This document shows, piece after piece, positions 46,672-55,833 of a DNA stretch of 64,000 nt (position 1 is its first letter; every line of letters begins with the position of its first letter). Source of the stretch: Bordetella bronchialis (lineage in GTDB: Bacteria > Pseudomonadota > Gammaproteobacteria > Burkholderiales > Burkholderiaceae_B); contig NZ_CP016170.1 of NCBI RefSeq assembly GCF_001676705.1, positions 3,534,001 to 3,598,000 of the forward strand, read 5' to 3'. The translations under genes and the position numbers were made by a program. The notes beneath the pieces were generated by a model. It did no database searches and was not told where the DNA came from. It worked only from the letters and a program-made list of their open reading frames with translations.

Positions 46672-48012
46672 ATGGCATCCTCACCGCTATCCCAGGTCAT
46701 CGACCGGATCGCCGCCGATATCCGCAGCGGCAAGCTGCCGCCGGGCACGGCCTTGCCCACACACCGCCAGCTTGCCGCCCGCCACGGCATCGCCATCGCC
46801 TCGGCCAGCAAGGTTTACGCGCGGCTCAAGGCCACGGGCCTGGTCATCGGTGAAACCGGCCGCGGCACCTTCGTCCGCGACCGGCCTGCGCACCGCGAAT
46901 GGGACAGCGGCGACGAGGCCCGGCTGAGCGCCGATGCGGCGGACCTGTCCTTCAACCATCCCACCTGGCCGGGGCAGGCGGACCTGCTGCGGGCGATGCT
47001 GCGCGAGCTGGCCGGATCCGGCGACCTGGCCGCGCTGATGCATCAGCAACCGCCCGGCGGACGGCGGCATGAAAGACAAATCGTGGCGGACTTCCTGGCC
47101 AGGGAACGCGGCATACAGGCGACGGCATCCCGCGTCTTCCTGGTCAACGGCGCCCAGCAGGGCCTGGACATCGCCGCCGGTGCATGGCTGCGCGCCCACG
47201 ACACGGTGGCCGCCGATGCCCTGACGTACCCAGGCTTCAAGATGCTGGCCCAGGCACGGGACCTGGCGCTCAGGCCCATCCCCGCCTCCCCCGGCGGGCC
47301 CGACCTGGATGCGCTGGAAGCGCTGTGCCTGCGTCACCGGATACGCGCCATCTATGCCATGCCTACGCTGCACAATCCCCTGGGCTGGGTGCTGGACGCC
47401 AGCCAGCGCGAGCGGCTGGTGGCCATCGCGCGACGATACGATTGCATGCTGATCGAAGACGCCTCGTACGCCTACCTTGCCGGCACGGCGTCGCCGCCCC
47501 TGGTGGCGCTGGCGCCCGAACGCACGGTCTACGTCTCCAGCCTGTCCAAGAGCGTGGCCAGCGGCCTGCGATTCGGCTACGTACTGGCCCCGGAGACCCT
47601 GGCGCTGCGCATCAAGGCGCGGATCCGCGCCAGCTTCTGGAGCATGCCGAGCCTGGTCACCGCCATGGCGACGCGGTGGATGCAGGATGGCACGGTGCAA
47701 CGGCTGGAGTCCGAGCACCGGCGCGGCGCGCGCCTGCGCCAGGCCATCGCGCGCAAGGCATTCGCCGGCATGGACCTGACCGCCCATCCCAGCGGGCCGT
47801 TCGTCTGGCTACGGCTGCCTCCGGACCTGCGCATGGACCGCATCGCCATGGCACTGTCCGAACGCCACATCGCGGTTTCCAAGGCCGAAGCGTACGCGAC
47901 GACACGACATGCGCCCCAGGCCCTGCGGCTGGGCCTGAGCTCGGTACCCCTGGATCGATTGCCCGCCGTACTGGCCGAGGTCCGGTCGACGATAGAGATG
48001 TATCCGATATAG
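46672..48012 (+). CDS. MocR/GntR-type PLP-dependent regulator
   Basis: A 446-residue protein. GntR winged helix at residues 5-70 (IDRIAADIRSGKLPPGTALPTHRQLAARHGIAIASASKVYARL), then an aminotransferase-like domain with PLP lysine in VYVSSLSKSVASGLRFGYV and DASYAYL. It has the closely spaced GntR-aminotransferase layout of the MocR family. No obvious target operon: its neighbours are convergent or divergent thioesterase and reductase genes. The thioesterase on its 5' side is the best candidate. Confidence 0.9.
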   Translation: MASSPLSQVIDRIAADIRSGKLPPGTALPTHRQLAARHGIAIASASKVYARLKATGLVIGETGRGTFVRDRPAHREWDSGDEARLSADAADLSFNHPTWPGQADLLRAMLRELAGSGDLAALMHQQPPGGRRHERQIVADFLARERGIQATASRVFLVNGAQQGLDIAAGAWLRAHDTVAADALTYPGFKMLAQARDLALRPIPASPGGPDLDALEALCLRHRIRAIYAMPTLHNPLGWVLDASQRERLVAIARRYDCMLIEDASYAYLAGTASPPLVALAPERTVYVSSLSKSVASGLRFGYVLAPETLALRIKARIRASFWSMPSLVTAMATRWMQDGTVQRLESEHRRGARLRQAIARKAFAGMDLTAHPSGPFVWLRLPPDLRMDRIAMALSERHIAVSKAEAYATTRHAPQALRLGLSSVPLDRLPAVLAEVRSTIEMYPI

Positions 48013-48046
48013 CCGGAATATCGGCCGCCCCGCCAGGCCCGCGAAA

Positions 48047-48922
48047 TCACCCGGCCTGACGACGCTCCGGCTTGCCCGTCGTGCGCAGCGTGAAGTCGGC
48101 CATGATGGACCAATCCCGGTCCGCGCCACCGTCCTCCACCGCCAGCCGCATTTGCTCATGTACCGCGGCGAGCATGGGCAAGGGCCCCTGCAAGCCCCGC
48201 GCCGCTTCGCGTGCAAGGCGCAGATCCTTCAGGCCCAGGGAGGCCTTGAAGCCCGGCTCGTACTTGCCCTGTTCGATCAGGGCCGAATAGACCTGGTACG
48301 AACGGCTGCCGAACAAGGTGCCCAGGATCAATTCGAAGAAATCGGCGCGCCGCACGCCGTGGGCATCGGTCAGCGACACCGCCTCGGCCATGGCTTCGAT
48401 GGCCATGGCGATCATCATGTTGCAGGCGATCTTGGCCGCGTGCGCGCCGGGAGGATGCTCGCCGAGCAGCCAAGTGCGCCTGCCTATCGCGTCGAATAGC
48501 GGCTGCAGGCGCGCCAGCGCTGGCGCTTCTCCGGCCGCAAGGATGTTCAACTCGCCCTGCGCCGCCACATCAGGCCGTCCCAATACCGGCGCGGCGACAT
48601 AGGCAATGCCCGCTTTGCGATGGTGCTCGAGCAATTCCTCGGAAAAGGCGACCGAGATCGTCGAACTGACCACGTGCACCACCCCCTGGCGCGCCTGCCG
48701 CAGCGCGCCGCCATCGAGCAGCACGCCGCGGATCGCCGCATCGTCCGACAGCATGGTCAAAACGGCATCGGCCTGGAATGCCTGGTCCGGGGATGCCACC
48801 ATCGCCACGCCGGCGACTTCGCCGCCGGAGCGGTTCCAGCATTTGACATCATGCCCGGCCTTCACCAGGTTGGCCGCCATCGCCCGACCCATGGCGCCCA
48901 GGCCGATCAATCCGATTTCCAT
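48047..48922 (-). CDS. NAD(P)-dependent oxidoreductase, 3-hydroxyisobutyrate dehydrogenase family
   Basis: A 291-residue beta-hydroxyacid dehydrogenase: GLIGLGAMGRAMAANL cofactor motif, VVSSTIS substrate loop, GAHAAKIACNMMI with the catalytic lysine, and KDLRLAREAARG. Members act on 3-hydroxyisobutyrate, tartronate semialdehyde or glyoxylate/succinic semialdehyde. The choice is not clear. It is divergent from a TetR gene; a 22-bp motif is repeated before each gene. Confidence 0.88.
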   Translation of the reverse strand: MEIGLIGLGAMGRAMAANLVKAGHDVKCWNRSGGEVAGVAMVASPDQAFQADAVLTMLSDDAAIRGVLLDGGALRQARQGVVHVVSSTISVAFSEELLEHHRKAGIAYVAAPVLGRPDVAAQGELNILAAGEAPALARLQPLFDAIGRRTWLLGEHPPGAHAAKIACNMMIAMAIEAMAEAVSLTDAHGVRRADFFELILGTLFGSRSYQVYSALIEQGKYEPGFKASLGLKDLRLAREAARGLQGPLPMLAAVHEQMRLAVEDGGADRDWSIMADFTLRTTGKPERRQAG

Positions 48923-48978
48923 AGTCCTCTCCCTGTGTGGGGCACTTACGTCCGGGCGACATTCCCAGGCCCCATATA

Positions 48979-49052
48979 TATATCGACCAGTACAAATGTA
49001 GACGGGCGCGCTGCGCTCGTCAATAATTTATATATCGACCGGTATGTATGTA
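48979..49052 (+). promoter_or_regulatory. Two 22-bp direct repeats in the divergent reductase/TetR promoter
   Basis: TATATCGACCAGTA at 48979 (extending to 49000) and TATATCGACCGGTA at 49031 (extending to 49052) match at 18 of 22 positions and both end ATGTA. One copy lies before each gene, 52 bp apart. They are likely binding sites of the adjacent TetR protein. Confidence 0.65.
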
Positions 49053-49071
49053 CAGGCAAAGGGAACATCGC

Positions 49072-49713
49072 ATGGCGCAAATGGGCAGGCCGCGCACCTT
49101 CGACCGTGACGCGGCCATCGAGCAGGCATTGCGCCTGTTCTGGGAACAGGGCTATGAGTCGACTTCGCTGAGCCAGCTCAAGGCGGCGATCGGCGGGGGC
49201 ATCTCCTCGCCCAGTTTTTATGCCGCTTTCGGATCCAAGGCGGCGCTATTCCAGGAATGCGCCGAGCGTTACTTGTCCACCCATGCCAAGGTGACCGACT
49301 CCCTGTGGGACAAGACCTTGCCGCCGCGCCAGGCATTGGAAACCACCCTGCGCCGCTCGGCCCGCATGCAATGCGACCCCAGGCATCCCAAGGGCTGCAT
49401 GGTGGCACTGGGCACGATGAGCGCGCCTTCGCCGGAATTCGCCGCGGTCACCGCACCGCTAGCTCGCTCGCGCGCGCGGACGCGCACGGGCATCAAGGCC
49501 TGCATCGAACGCGGGGTGGCCGAAGGCGCCTTGCCGGCGGACACCGACGTGGCCGCCCTTGCCACCCTGTTCAACAGCTTCCTGCTGGGACTTTCCACAC
49601 TGGCGCGGGACGGCGTGGGCCTGGCCGCCATGGATGCCGCCATCTCGCAGGCAATGCGCCTATGGGACGGGGCCGCGGCGCGCCCATCCGGGCGCAAACC
49701 GCGGCAGGCCTGA
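49072..49713 (+). CDS. TetR family transcriptional regulator
   Basis: A 213-residue repressor with MAQMGRPRTFDRDAAIEQAL then FWEQGYESTSLSQLKAAIGGGISSPSFYAAFGSKAALFQEC, the pattern of the TetR group that controls SDR and aldehyde-handling genes. CDPRHPKGCMVALGT in the ligand domain carries two cysteines often conserved in that group. Start at 49072 (AGGGAA upstream); ATGs at 49048 and 49081 are alternatives. Confidence 0.9.
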   Translation: MAQMGRPRTFDRDAAIEQALRLFWEQGYESTSLSQLKAAIGGGISSPSFYAAFGSKAALFQECAERYLSTHAKVTDSLWDKTLPPRQALETTLRRSARMQCDPRHPKGCMVALGTMSAPSPEFAAVTAPLARSRARTRTGIKACIERGVAEGALPADTDVAALATLFNSFLLGLSTLARDGVGLAAMDAAISQAMRLWDGAAARPSGRKPRQA

Positions 49714-49755
49714 CCGTCCCGGCTGGGCGCGCATCCCGCAGGCTGGGGTGAGGCG

Positions 49756-50841
49756 TCAGCCCTGCTCCACCGCCTTGGCGATGGCCATGCCGGCCTCGGT
49801 CGTGGACGCCTTGCCGCCCAGATCCGGCGTCACATCGCCATCCACCAGGCTTTTCTCGATGGCCCGGACGATGGCGTCGTGCGCATCGCGGTACTTGCCC
49901 TGGCCGTCGCCAAGGAAATCCAGCATCATTGCTCCGGACCAGATCATGCCGATGGGGTTGGCGATGTTCCTGCCATAGATGTCGGGCGCCGAGCCATGCA
50001 CCGGCTCGAAAAGCGAGGGGAATTTGCGTTCGGGATTCAGGTTGGCCGATGGCGCGATGCCTATGGTGCCCGTGCAGGCCGGCCCCAGGTCGGACAGGAT
50101 ATCGCCGAACAGGTTGGAGGCTACCACCACGTCGAAGCGCTCGGGACTGAGGACGAACCGCGCCGTCAGGATGTCGATGTGGTACTTGTCGTGGCGCACA
50201 TCCGGATAGTGCTTGGCCATGGCCTCGACGCGCTCGTCCCAGAACGGCATGCTGATCGAAATGCCGTTGGACTTGGTCGCCGACGTCAGGTGTTTCTTCG
50301 GCCGGCTGCGGGCCAGTTCGAACGCGTATTTCAGGATGCGGTCGGTGCCGCGGCGGGTGAAGATCGATTCCTGGACGACGAACTCCTGGTCGGTGCCTTC
50401 GAACATGCGGCCGCCCACCGAGGAATACTCCCCTTCGGTGTTTTCCCGCACGACGTAGAAGTCGATATCGCCCGGCTTGCGGCCCGCCAGCGGCGCGGGG
50501 ACGCCCGGCATCAGGCGCACCGGGCGCAGGTTCACGTACTCGTCGAAATGGCGGCGGAACTTCAACAGCGAGCCCCACAGCGAGATGTGGTCCGGCACCG
50601 TCTCGGGCCAGCCCACCGCTCCGAAGTAAATGGCGTCGCAACCCCGCAACTGCTCGAACCAGTCGTCCGGCATCATGGTGCCGTGCTTCGCGTAGTAGTC
50701 GCAGCTGGCCCAGTCGATGTCCACCCACTCGATGCCGATGCCCATGCGGCGCGCCACGGCGTCCACCACCCGCTTGCCCTCGGGCATCACTTCCTTGCCG
50801 ATCCCGTCTCCCGGTATGGCGGCGATTCTATGCTTGTTCAT
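49756..50841 (-). CDS. dmlA: Tartrate dehydrogenase / D-malate dehydrogenase (decarboxylating)
   Basis: A 361-residue isopropylmalate-dehydrogenase-type enzyme, MNKHRIAAIPGDGIGKEVMPEG at the N-terminus. Substrate and metal residues: NLRPVRLMPG, VVRENTEGEYSSVGG, FDVVVASNLFGDILSDLGP and FEPVHGSAPDI. It belongs to the TtuC/DmlA group (GLGW-like VGWPETVPDHISLWG replaces the leucine-pathway pattern) that oxidises and decarboxylates D-malate or tartrate with NAD+. Divergent LysR is DmlR-like, as in E. coli dmlA/dmlR. Ribosome site AGAGGAT. Confidence 0.9.
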   Translation of the reverse strand: MNKHRIAAIPGDGIGKEVMPEGKRVVDAVARRMGIGIEWVDIDWASCDYYAKHGTMMPDDWFEQLRGCDAIYFGAVGWPETVPDHISLWGSLLKFRRHFDEYVNLRPVRLMPGVPAPLAGRKPGDIDFYVVRENTEGEYSSVGGRMFEGTDQEFVVQESIFTRRGTDRILKYAFELARSRPKKHLTSATKSNGISISMPFWDERVEAMAKHYPDVRHDKYHIDILTARFVLSPERFDVVVASNLFGDILSDLGPACTGTIGIAPSANLNPERKFPSLFEPVHGSAPDIYGRNIANPIGMIWSGAMMLDFLGDGQGKYRDAHDAIVRAIEKSLVDGDVTPDLGGKASTTEAGMAIAKAVEQG

Positions 50842-50939
50842 GTATCCTCTCGCTGAACGCGCGCGGGAAGCGCGCCGGATCAAAGATGTGTCGTGCCCGG
50901 CAGAATAAAACCGCCGGCGCCGGCCATCACCGGCCCCGG

Positions 50940-50970
50940 CGTGAACAGACAAAACACTAATCGTGAACAG
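50940..50970 (+). promoter_or_regulatory. Direct repeat CGTGAACAG in the dmlA/dmlR intergenic region
   Basis: CGTGAACAG occurs at 50940-50948 and again at 50962-50970. The 22-bp period is about two helical turns, as expected for a LysR tetramer site in the 174-bp divergent region. Confidence 0.55.
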
Positions 50971-51015
50971 CGGGGACGCTTTCTGCCGCGACAGCCCCCG
51001 GATGACGTCCCGGCC

Positions 51016-51927
51016 ATGACTACAAACCTGCCCCTGCTGGAGGATCTGCGCCTGTTCTGCATGGTCGTGCGCAAGCGCAGCTTCGCGGCCTCGGCCACGG
51101 AGCTGGGCGTTTCGCCCGCCTACGTCAGCAAGCGCATCGCCATCCTGGAAGGCGTGATGCAGACCAGGCTGCTCCATCGCAGCACCCGGCGCATTACCGT
51201 CACGGATCACGGCGAAGCGGTATTCCAATGGACGCAGCGCATCCTGGAAGACGTGGAAGAAATGACAGAAGCCGTGTCCACGTCCCGTACCACGCCGCGC
51301 GGCCTGCTGCGCATCTGCACCAGCACCGGTTTCGGCCGCAACCATGTGGCCCCGGCCGTCTCCGAACTGGCCCAGCGCTATCCCACGTTACAGGTACAGC
51401 TGGAATTCCTGGACCGGCCGGTGGACCTGCTGGAAGAAGGCTTCGACCTGGACATCCGCGTGGGCGTCGTCAGCGAGCCCACCCTGATCGCGCGCCGCAT
51501 CGCGGTCAATCATCGCATCCTGTGCGCGGCGCCCGCCTACCTCGAGCGGCACCCGGCGCCCGCGGTCCCCGCGGATCTGGCGCAACACCACTGCATTCCC
51601 GTCCGCGAGCGCGACCAGTCTTTCGGGCTATGGCGGCTGACCGGGCCGGACGGCGTCCACAACGTCAAGGTCAGCGGGCCGCTGCTGGTCAACAACGGCG
51701 AGATCGCCCACGGCTGGGCGATCGACGGCCACGGCATCATCCTGCGTTCCGAATGGGACGTACAGGCCAGCCTGCAGGCCGGCAAACTGGTGCGCGTGCT
51801 GCCCGATTACCACCAGGAAGCCCATGTATGGGCCGTTCATCCGTCGCGCCTGAGCAACACCGCCAAGGTGCGGGCCTTCGTGGAATTGCTGGAAGACCGG
51901 CTGGCGCGGCGGGACGACGGCGCCTGA
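51016..51927 (+). CDS. dmlR: LysR family transcriptional regulator (DmlR-like)
   Basis: A 303-residue LysR: DLRLFCMVVRKRSFAASATELGVSPAYVSKRIAILE is close to the DmlR HTH. Effector domain covers residues 90-295. Start MTTNLPLLEDL; the 41 upstream residues run through the operator region and are not protein-like. Divergent from the tartrate/D-malate dehydrogenase gene, which DmlR activates in E. coli. Confidence 0.86.
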   Translation: MTTNLPLLEDLRLFCMVVRKRSFAASATELGVSPAYVSKRIAILEGVMQTRLLHRSTRRITVTDHGEAVFQWTQRILEDVEEMTEAVSTSRTTPRGLLRICTSTGFGRNHVAPAVSELAQRYPTLQVQLEFLDRPVDLLEEGFDLDIRVGVVSEPTLIARRIAVNHRILCAAPAYLERHPAPAVPADLAQHHCIPVRERDQSFGLWRLTGPDGVHNVKVSGPLLVNNGEIAHGWAIDGHGIILRSEWDVQASLQAGKLVRVLPDYHQEAHVWAVHPSRLSNTAKVRAFVELLEDRLARRDDGA

Positions 51928-51988
51928 ACCGCCGGCGGGCGGCGCCGATGGCGCATCCGGATTTTTCCCCGAAGCTGCCTTGGCGGAT

Positions 51989-52939
51989 TCACCCGCCGCC
52001 GCCGGCGCCTACCAGTTTGAGACTGCGCTTCAGGCTGCTGGGCGGTTGCCCGTAGGCCCTGAGAAACGCGCGCCGCATGCGGTCGCGGTCGGCGAATCCC
52101 GTATCCCGCGCCACCACATCCATGGAATGCCGTCCGTCTTCGAGCATGGCCTTGGCGGCCTCCAGACGCAGCACTTCGACGGCCTTGGCCGGCGATTGAC
52201 CGGTTTCCTCGCGGAAGACGCGGCTGAACTGGCGCGGCGACAGGCGCGCCGCATCCGCCAGCTCTTCCACGGTCAGGGCATTACGCAGGTTTTCCTTGGC
52301 GTAGGTCAGGGCCCGCCTTACCCGGTCCGAGCGCGGCGCCAGATCGAGCAAGGCGGAGAACTGCGATTGCCCGCCAGGGCGGCGGTGGTAAACCACAAGC
52401 CTGCGCGCGACGTTGCGCGCCAGCGCGGCGCCATGGTCGTCCTCGATCAGTGCCAGCGCCAGGTCGATCGCCGCCGACATGCCGGCCGAAGTCCAGATAT
52501 TGCCGTCCCGGATGAAGATGCGATCCTCGTCGACCCGCACCGAGGGATAACGTTCCTGCAGCTTGCGGGCATGCGCCCAATGGGTGGTCGCCATGCGGCC
52601 GTCCAGCAGTCCCGCCTCGGCCAGCACAAAGGCCCCGGTGCATATGCCCGCCACGCGCCTCGCCTCCAGGGCGGCACGGGACAAATAGGCCTTGAGCCCG
52701 GGCGCGATAGGCCGCGGGGCCCGCTCTCCCGCAACGATCAGCGTGTCCGGCATAACACCGAAAGGCACGGTCTCTATACCCGCGCTCATGGTTGAACGCA
52801 CGATGCCGCCGCCCTCGGAAAGGATGGTCATGCGGTAGCCGTCATGGCCGAGTTCGGCGTTTGCCAGCTCGAAGGCCCCCAGGGCGGACAAGCCCATGAC
52901 CTGGAAGCCGTTTTCGAGGATCAAGCCGATCTGCCGCAT
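51989..52939 (-). CDS. GlxA family regulator (DJ-1/PfpI domain fused to AraC HTH)
   Basis: A 316-residue protein. Residues 1-180 are a DJ-1/PfpI amidotransferase-like domain (RRVAGICTGAFVLAEAGLLDGRMATTHWAHA, with a cysteine at the nucleophile elbow). Residues 205-305 are an AraC HTH pair (LTVEELADAARLSPRQFSRVFREETGQSPAKAVEVLRLE and MDVVARDTGFADRDRMRRAFLRAYGQPPSSLKR). Divergent from an SDR-MFS operon across 204 bp, which it probably activates. Confidence 0.9.
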   Translation of the reverse strand: MRQIGLILENGFQVMGLSALGAFELANAELGHDGYRMTILSEGGGIVRSTMSAGIETVPFGVMPDTLIVAGERAPRPIAPGLKAYLSRAALEARRVAGICTGAFVLAEAGLLDGRMATTHWAHARKLQERYPSVRVDEDRIFIRDGNIWTSAGMSAAIDLALALIEDDHGAALARNVARRLVVYHRRPGGQSQFSALLDLAPRSDRVRRALTYAKENLRNALTVEELADAARLSPRQFSRVFREETGQSPAKAVEVLRLEAAKAMLEDGRHSMDVVARDTGFADRDRMRRAFLRAYGQPPSSLKRSLKLVGAGGGG

Positions 52940-53143
52940 TGTCTGTCCGTCCGTAAATGACGGAACACTTTATTCAGGCCGATGCCGCTCCGTCAAATCT
53001 CCAAGGCAGCCGTTCGAGACACTTTGTCCTGAATCGACGTTTCAATGACATTGGAGACAAGACATTTCCACCTCATAGTAGCGACATGGACGGCCCGCAT
53101 GGATGTTCCGGGCCACCCCTCTACAGGATAAGGACGCAGAACC
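52940..53143. other. 204-bp divergent promoter region between GlxA-like and SDR genes
   Basis: No gene. It is lower in GC than the neighbours at about 53020-53090. Short TGTC...GACA pairs are seen (for example tttgtcctg near 53024 and ggagacaag near 53053) but none is a convincing operator. Confidence 0.3.
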
Positions 53144-53902
53144 ATGAAGCTGACCGACAATACCATCCTCATCACCGGCGGAACGTCAGGCATCGGGCGC
53201 GCGCTGGCGCAAGCTTTCCACGCCCTGGGCAACACGGTCATCATCGCCGGGCGGCGCAAGGCCCTGCTCGACGAAGTCGTCGCCGCCCATCCGGGCATGG
53301 CTGGCGTCGAGCTCGACATTTCCGACGCCGCCGACATCGACCGCGTCGCCAGAACGCTGATTGCCCAATATCCCTCGCTCAACGTGTTGGTCAACAACGC
53401 GGGAATCATGCCCTTCGACGATCCCGCCGGCACCATCGACGACGCGACCTCGCGCCGCATCCTCGACACCAACCTGCTGGGGCCGATACGCCTGACGTCG
53501 GCGCTCATCGGGCATCTGAAGGCCCAGCCGCGCGCCACCATCATCCATAACACCTCGGTGCTGGCCTACGTGCCGATCGCCACCAATGCCGTCTACTCGG
53601 CATCGAAGGCGGCGCTGCATTCGTATGCGCTTTCACAACGCTTCATGCTGCGCGACACCAACGTAACGGTGCAGGAAATCGCGCCGCCCTGGGTCGATAC
53701 GGATCTCATCAAGAAGAGCGGGGATCCGCGCGCCATGCCTTTGGATACGTTCATCGCCCAGACCATGAAAGGCCTGGCCACCGACGAGCCGGAAGTTTTC
53801 GTCGAAGGCATCCGCGCGATGCGCGACAACCCGGGGCTGGGCGAGCACGCATTCGTGCACGCCTTCAACCAAAGCATCGCCGAGAACCCGATTCCGGTGT
53901 AA
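53144..53902 (+). CDS. SDR family oxidoreductase (DltE-like)
   Basis: A 252-residue SDR: ILITGGTSGIGRALAQAFHALGNTVIIAGRR, NNAG followed by IMPFDDPA, and S-Y-K in TSVLAYVPIATNAVYSASKAA. This is the DltE/YdfG-like subgroup. It is followed by an MFS exporter gene 48 bp on, likely the same operon. Confidence 0.9.
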   Translation: MKLTDNTILITGGTSGIGRALAQAFHALGNTVIIAGRRKALLDEVVAAHPGMAGVELDISDAADIDRVARTLIAQYPSLNVLVNNAGIMPFDDPAGTIDDATSRRILDTNLLGPIRLTSALIGHLKAQPRATIIHNTSVLAYVPIATNAVYSASKAALHSYALSQRFMLRDTNVTVQEIAPPWVDTDLIKKSGDPRAMPLDTFIAQTMKGLATDEPEVFVEGIRAMRDNPGLGEHAFVHAFNQSIAENPIPV

Positions 53903-53950
53903 GCGCGCTTGCCGCGTCCCGTGGGCGCGGCAAGCCATGAGGAGCCCGAC

Positions 53951-55183
53951 ATGCGCACCAATACCTGTACGGCGGATACCCCCGCCCTCGCGGCCGCGCC
54001 GCCGGCCGGGCACGGCGCCACCCTGCTACCGGCCGCCTTCCTGGCGCTCGGGACCTTCGCGATAGGAACCGAAGGCTTCATGATCGCGCCGCTGCTGTCC
54101 ACGATGGCGTCGGATTTCCAGATGACCGTCCCGCAGGTCGCCATGCTGGTGGTCGTATTCACGCTGACGATGGCGCTGAGCTCGCCGGTGTCCACCGTGG
54201 CGGCCGGACGCCTGAGACGCCGCGCCACCCTGATCTTCGCGATGGGTCTTTTCACGGCCGGCAATCTGCTGGCCGCATGGTCGCCGAGCTTCGCGATCCT
54301 TATGGTCGCCCGCATCATGATGGCGGTGGCCTCCGGTCTTTACGTACCGGGCGCGAACGCCCTGGCCGGCGCCATCGTTCCCCACGGCAAGCGCGGGCGC
54401 GCGCTGGCCATTGTCAGCGGGGGCATGACGCTGGCGATCGCGCTGGGGCTGCCCTTGGGCGCGCTGGTCGGCCATGCCTTCGGCTGGCGCATGACATTTC
54501 TCGCGGTCGGTGCAATGAGCCTGACGGCCATCGTCGGCATTCTCGCCGGCATCGCCAAGGATGCGGGCTCGGGAATCCCGGTGGCGACACTGTCGCAACG
54601 GCTTGCGGTGGTCCGGCAGCCCGCTATCCTGCGGCTGCTATCGATCAGCCTGTTCTGGTCCATCGGCGCCTACGCCGCCTACCCCTATATCGCGCCCTAT
54701 CTGTCCAGCGTGCTCGGATTCCAGGCCGCGGGAATCGGCGCCACCGTCTCGATGTGGGGACTGGCCGCCGCCCTGGGCGTGATGACGGGCGGGACATTGA
54801 ACGACAGGCTGGGCCCGAATCGGGTCGTGCGGCTGTCGCTGCTTGTGCTGGGACTCTCGTTCTGGGTGCTGTCGTTGGCGACGGCCCTGCCCGCCTCCAC
54901 CGCGGTCTTTCCCGTCATGCTCGCCGTGGCACTGTGGGGTTTCAGCGTCTGGGCCTTCTTTCCGGCCCAAATGGCCCGTTTGATGGCGGCGGGCACCCCG
55001 TCGCAAGCCTCGCTGGCCCTGGCCTTGAATACATCGACCATGTACCTGGGATTCTCCATCGGCAGCGCCATGGGCGCCGGCATCCTGGACACTGGCGCGA
55101 TCTGGGGCATCGGGCTGCTCGCCGGCGTCGCGCAGGCCGTTGCACTGCTGCTCGACCGTCGGCTGGCCGCCGTCGAACGTTAA
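53951..55183 (+). CDS. MFS transporter, DHA1 family (AraJ/PbuE-like)
   Basis: A 410-residue carrier with 12 helices: FLALGTFAIGTEGFMIAPLLSTMASDFQ is the AraJ-type first helix, followed by GRLRRRATLIFAMGLFTAGNLL and SGLYVPGANALAGAIVP. It is an inner-membrane exporter of sugars, drugs or purine-like compounds; the substrate is unknown. Start MRTNTCTAD with GAGGAG; co-transcribed with the SDR, under the GlxA-like regulator. Confidence 0.87.
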   Translation: MRTNTCTADTPALAAAPPAGHGATLLPAAFLALGTFAIGTEGFMIAPLLSTMASDFQMTVPQVAMLVVVFTLTMALSSPVSTVAAGRLRRRATLIFAMGLFTAGNLLAAWSPSFAILMVARIMMAVASGLYVPGANALAGAIVPHGKRGRALAIVSGGMTLAIALGLPLGALVGHAFGWRMTFLAVGAMSLTAIVGILAGIAKDAGSGIPVATLSQRLAVVRQPAILRLLSISLFWSIGAYAAYPYIAPYLSSVLGFQAAGIGATVSMWGLAAALGVMTGGTLNDRLGPNRVVRLSLLVLGLSFWVLSLATALPASTAVFPVMLAVALWGFSVWAFFPAQMARLMAAGTPSQASLALALNTSTMYLGFSIGSAMGAGILDTGAIWGIGLLAGVAQAVALLLDRRLAAVER

Positions 55184-55214
55184 GCGGTGGCCATGAAAGG
55201 CGCGGCGGATCCGG

Positions 55215-55811
55215 TCAGTGTTTACGCCGGCCTGCCGCCGGCCACGCCTGCATGCCCAGATCGACCACCCGGAGCACCTCGTCCGCGGTGGCGCCAGCGT
55301 GCGGCAAGTTCATGATGGCCTGCAACACCCCCAGGTAGTGCCACGCAAGGCCGTCGACGTCCGCGTCCGATGGGAGCTCCCCCTCTGCCACCGCTTCACG
55401 CAGGATCTCGACAAAAATCATCCGCTGCCGCGCCAGCCCTTCCCGCGCCGCCGCCTGGCCTCCAGCGGGAAGATCCGCCATTTCGGTACAGGAACGCGCC
55501 AGCATGCACCCCGGGGGGCGGGACCGGCGGCCATCCTTCGGCAGAAAATCTAGCAGCAGCGCCCGCAGCTGCTCGCGTTTCGTATCGGCCTGCACGGCGC
55601 CCATGCGCCGCACGACGCGTTCGGTATAGGTCGACAATACCTCCCGGAACAGGCCTTCTTTGTCGCCGAAGCGTTTGTAAAGGCTGGAGCGCGATAGCCC
55701 CATCGCGGTGGTCAATTGGTCCATCGACGACGCCGCGTAGCCATGCCGCCATAGCACGTCCATGGCCGCATTGAGGACCGACTCTTCATCGAACCGCGGT
55801 TTTCCGCTCAT
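55215..55811 (-). CDS. TetR family transcriptional regulator
   Basis: A 198-residue repressor: SVLNAAMDVLWRHGYAASSMDQLTTAMGLSRSSLYKRFGDKEGLFREVL. Ligand domain has GCMLARSCTEMADL with two cysteines. Divergent from an NmrA-like gene; three strong palindromes lie between. Confidence 0.92.
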   Translation of the reverse strand: MSGKPRFDEESVLNAAMDVLWRHGYAASSMDQLTTAMGLSRSSLYKRFGDKEGLFREVLSTYTERVVRRMGAVQADTKREQLRALLLDFLPKDGRRSRPPGCMLARSCTEMADLPAGGQAAAREGLARQRMIFVEILREAVAEGELPSDADVDGLAWHYLGVLQAIMNLPHAGATADEVLRVVDLGMQAWPAAGRRKH

Positions 55812-55833
55812 GCACAGTCTCGCTTGACATTAT

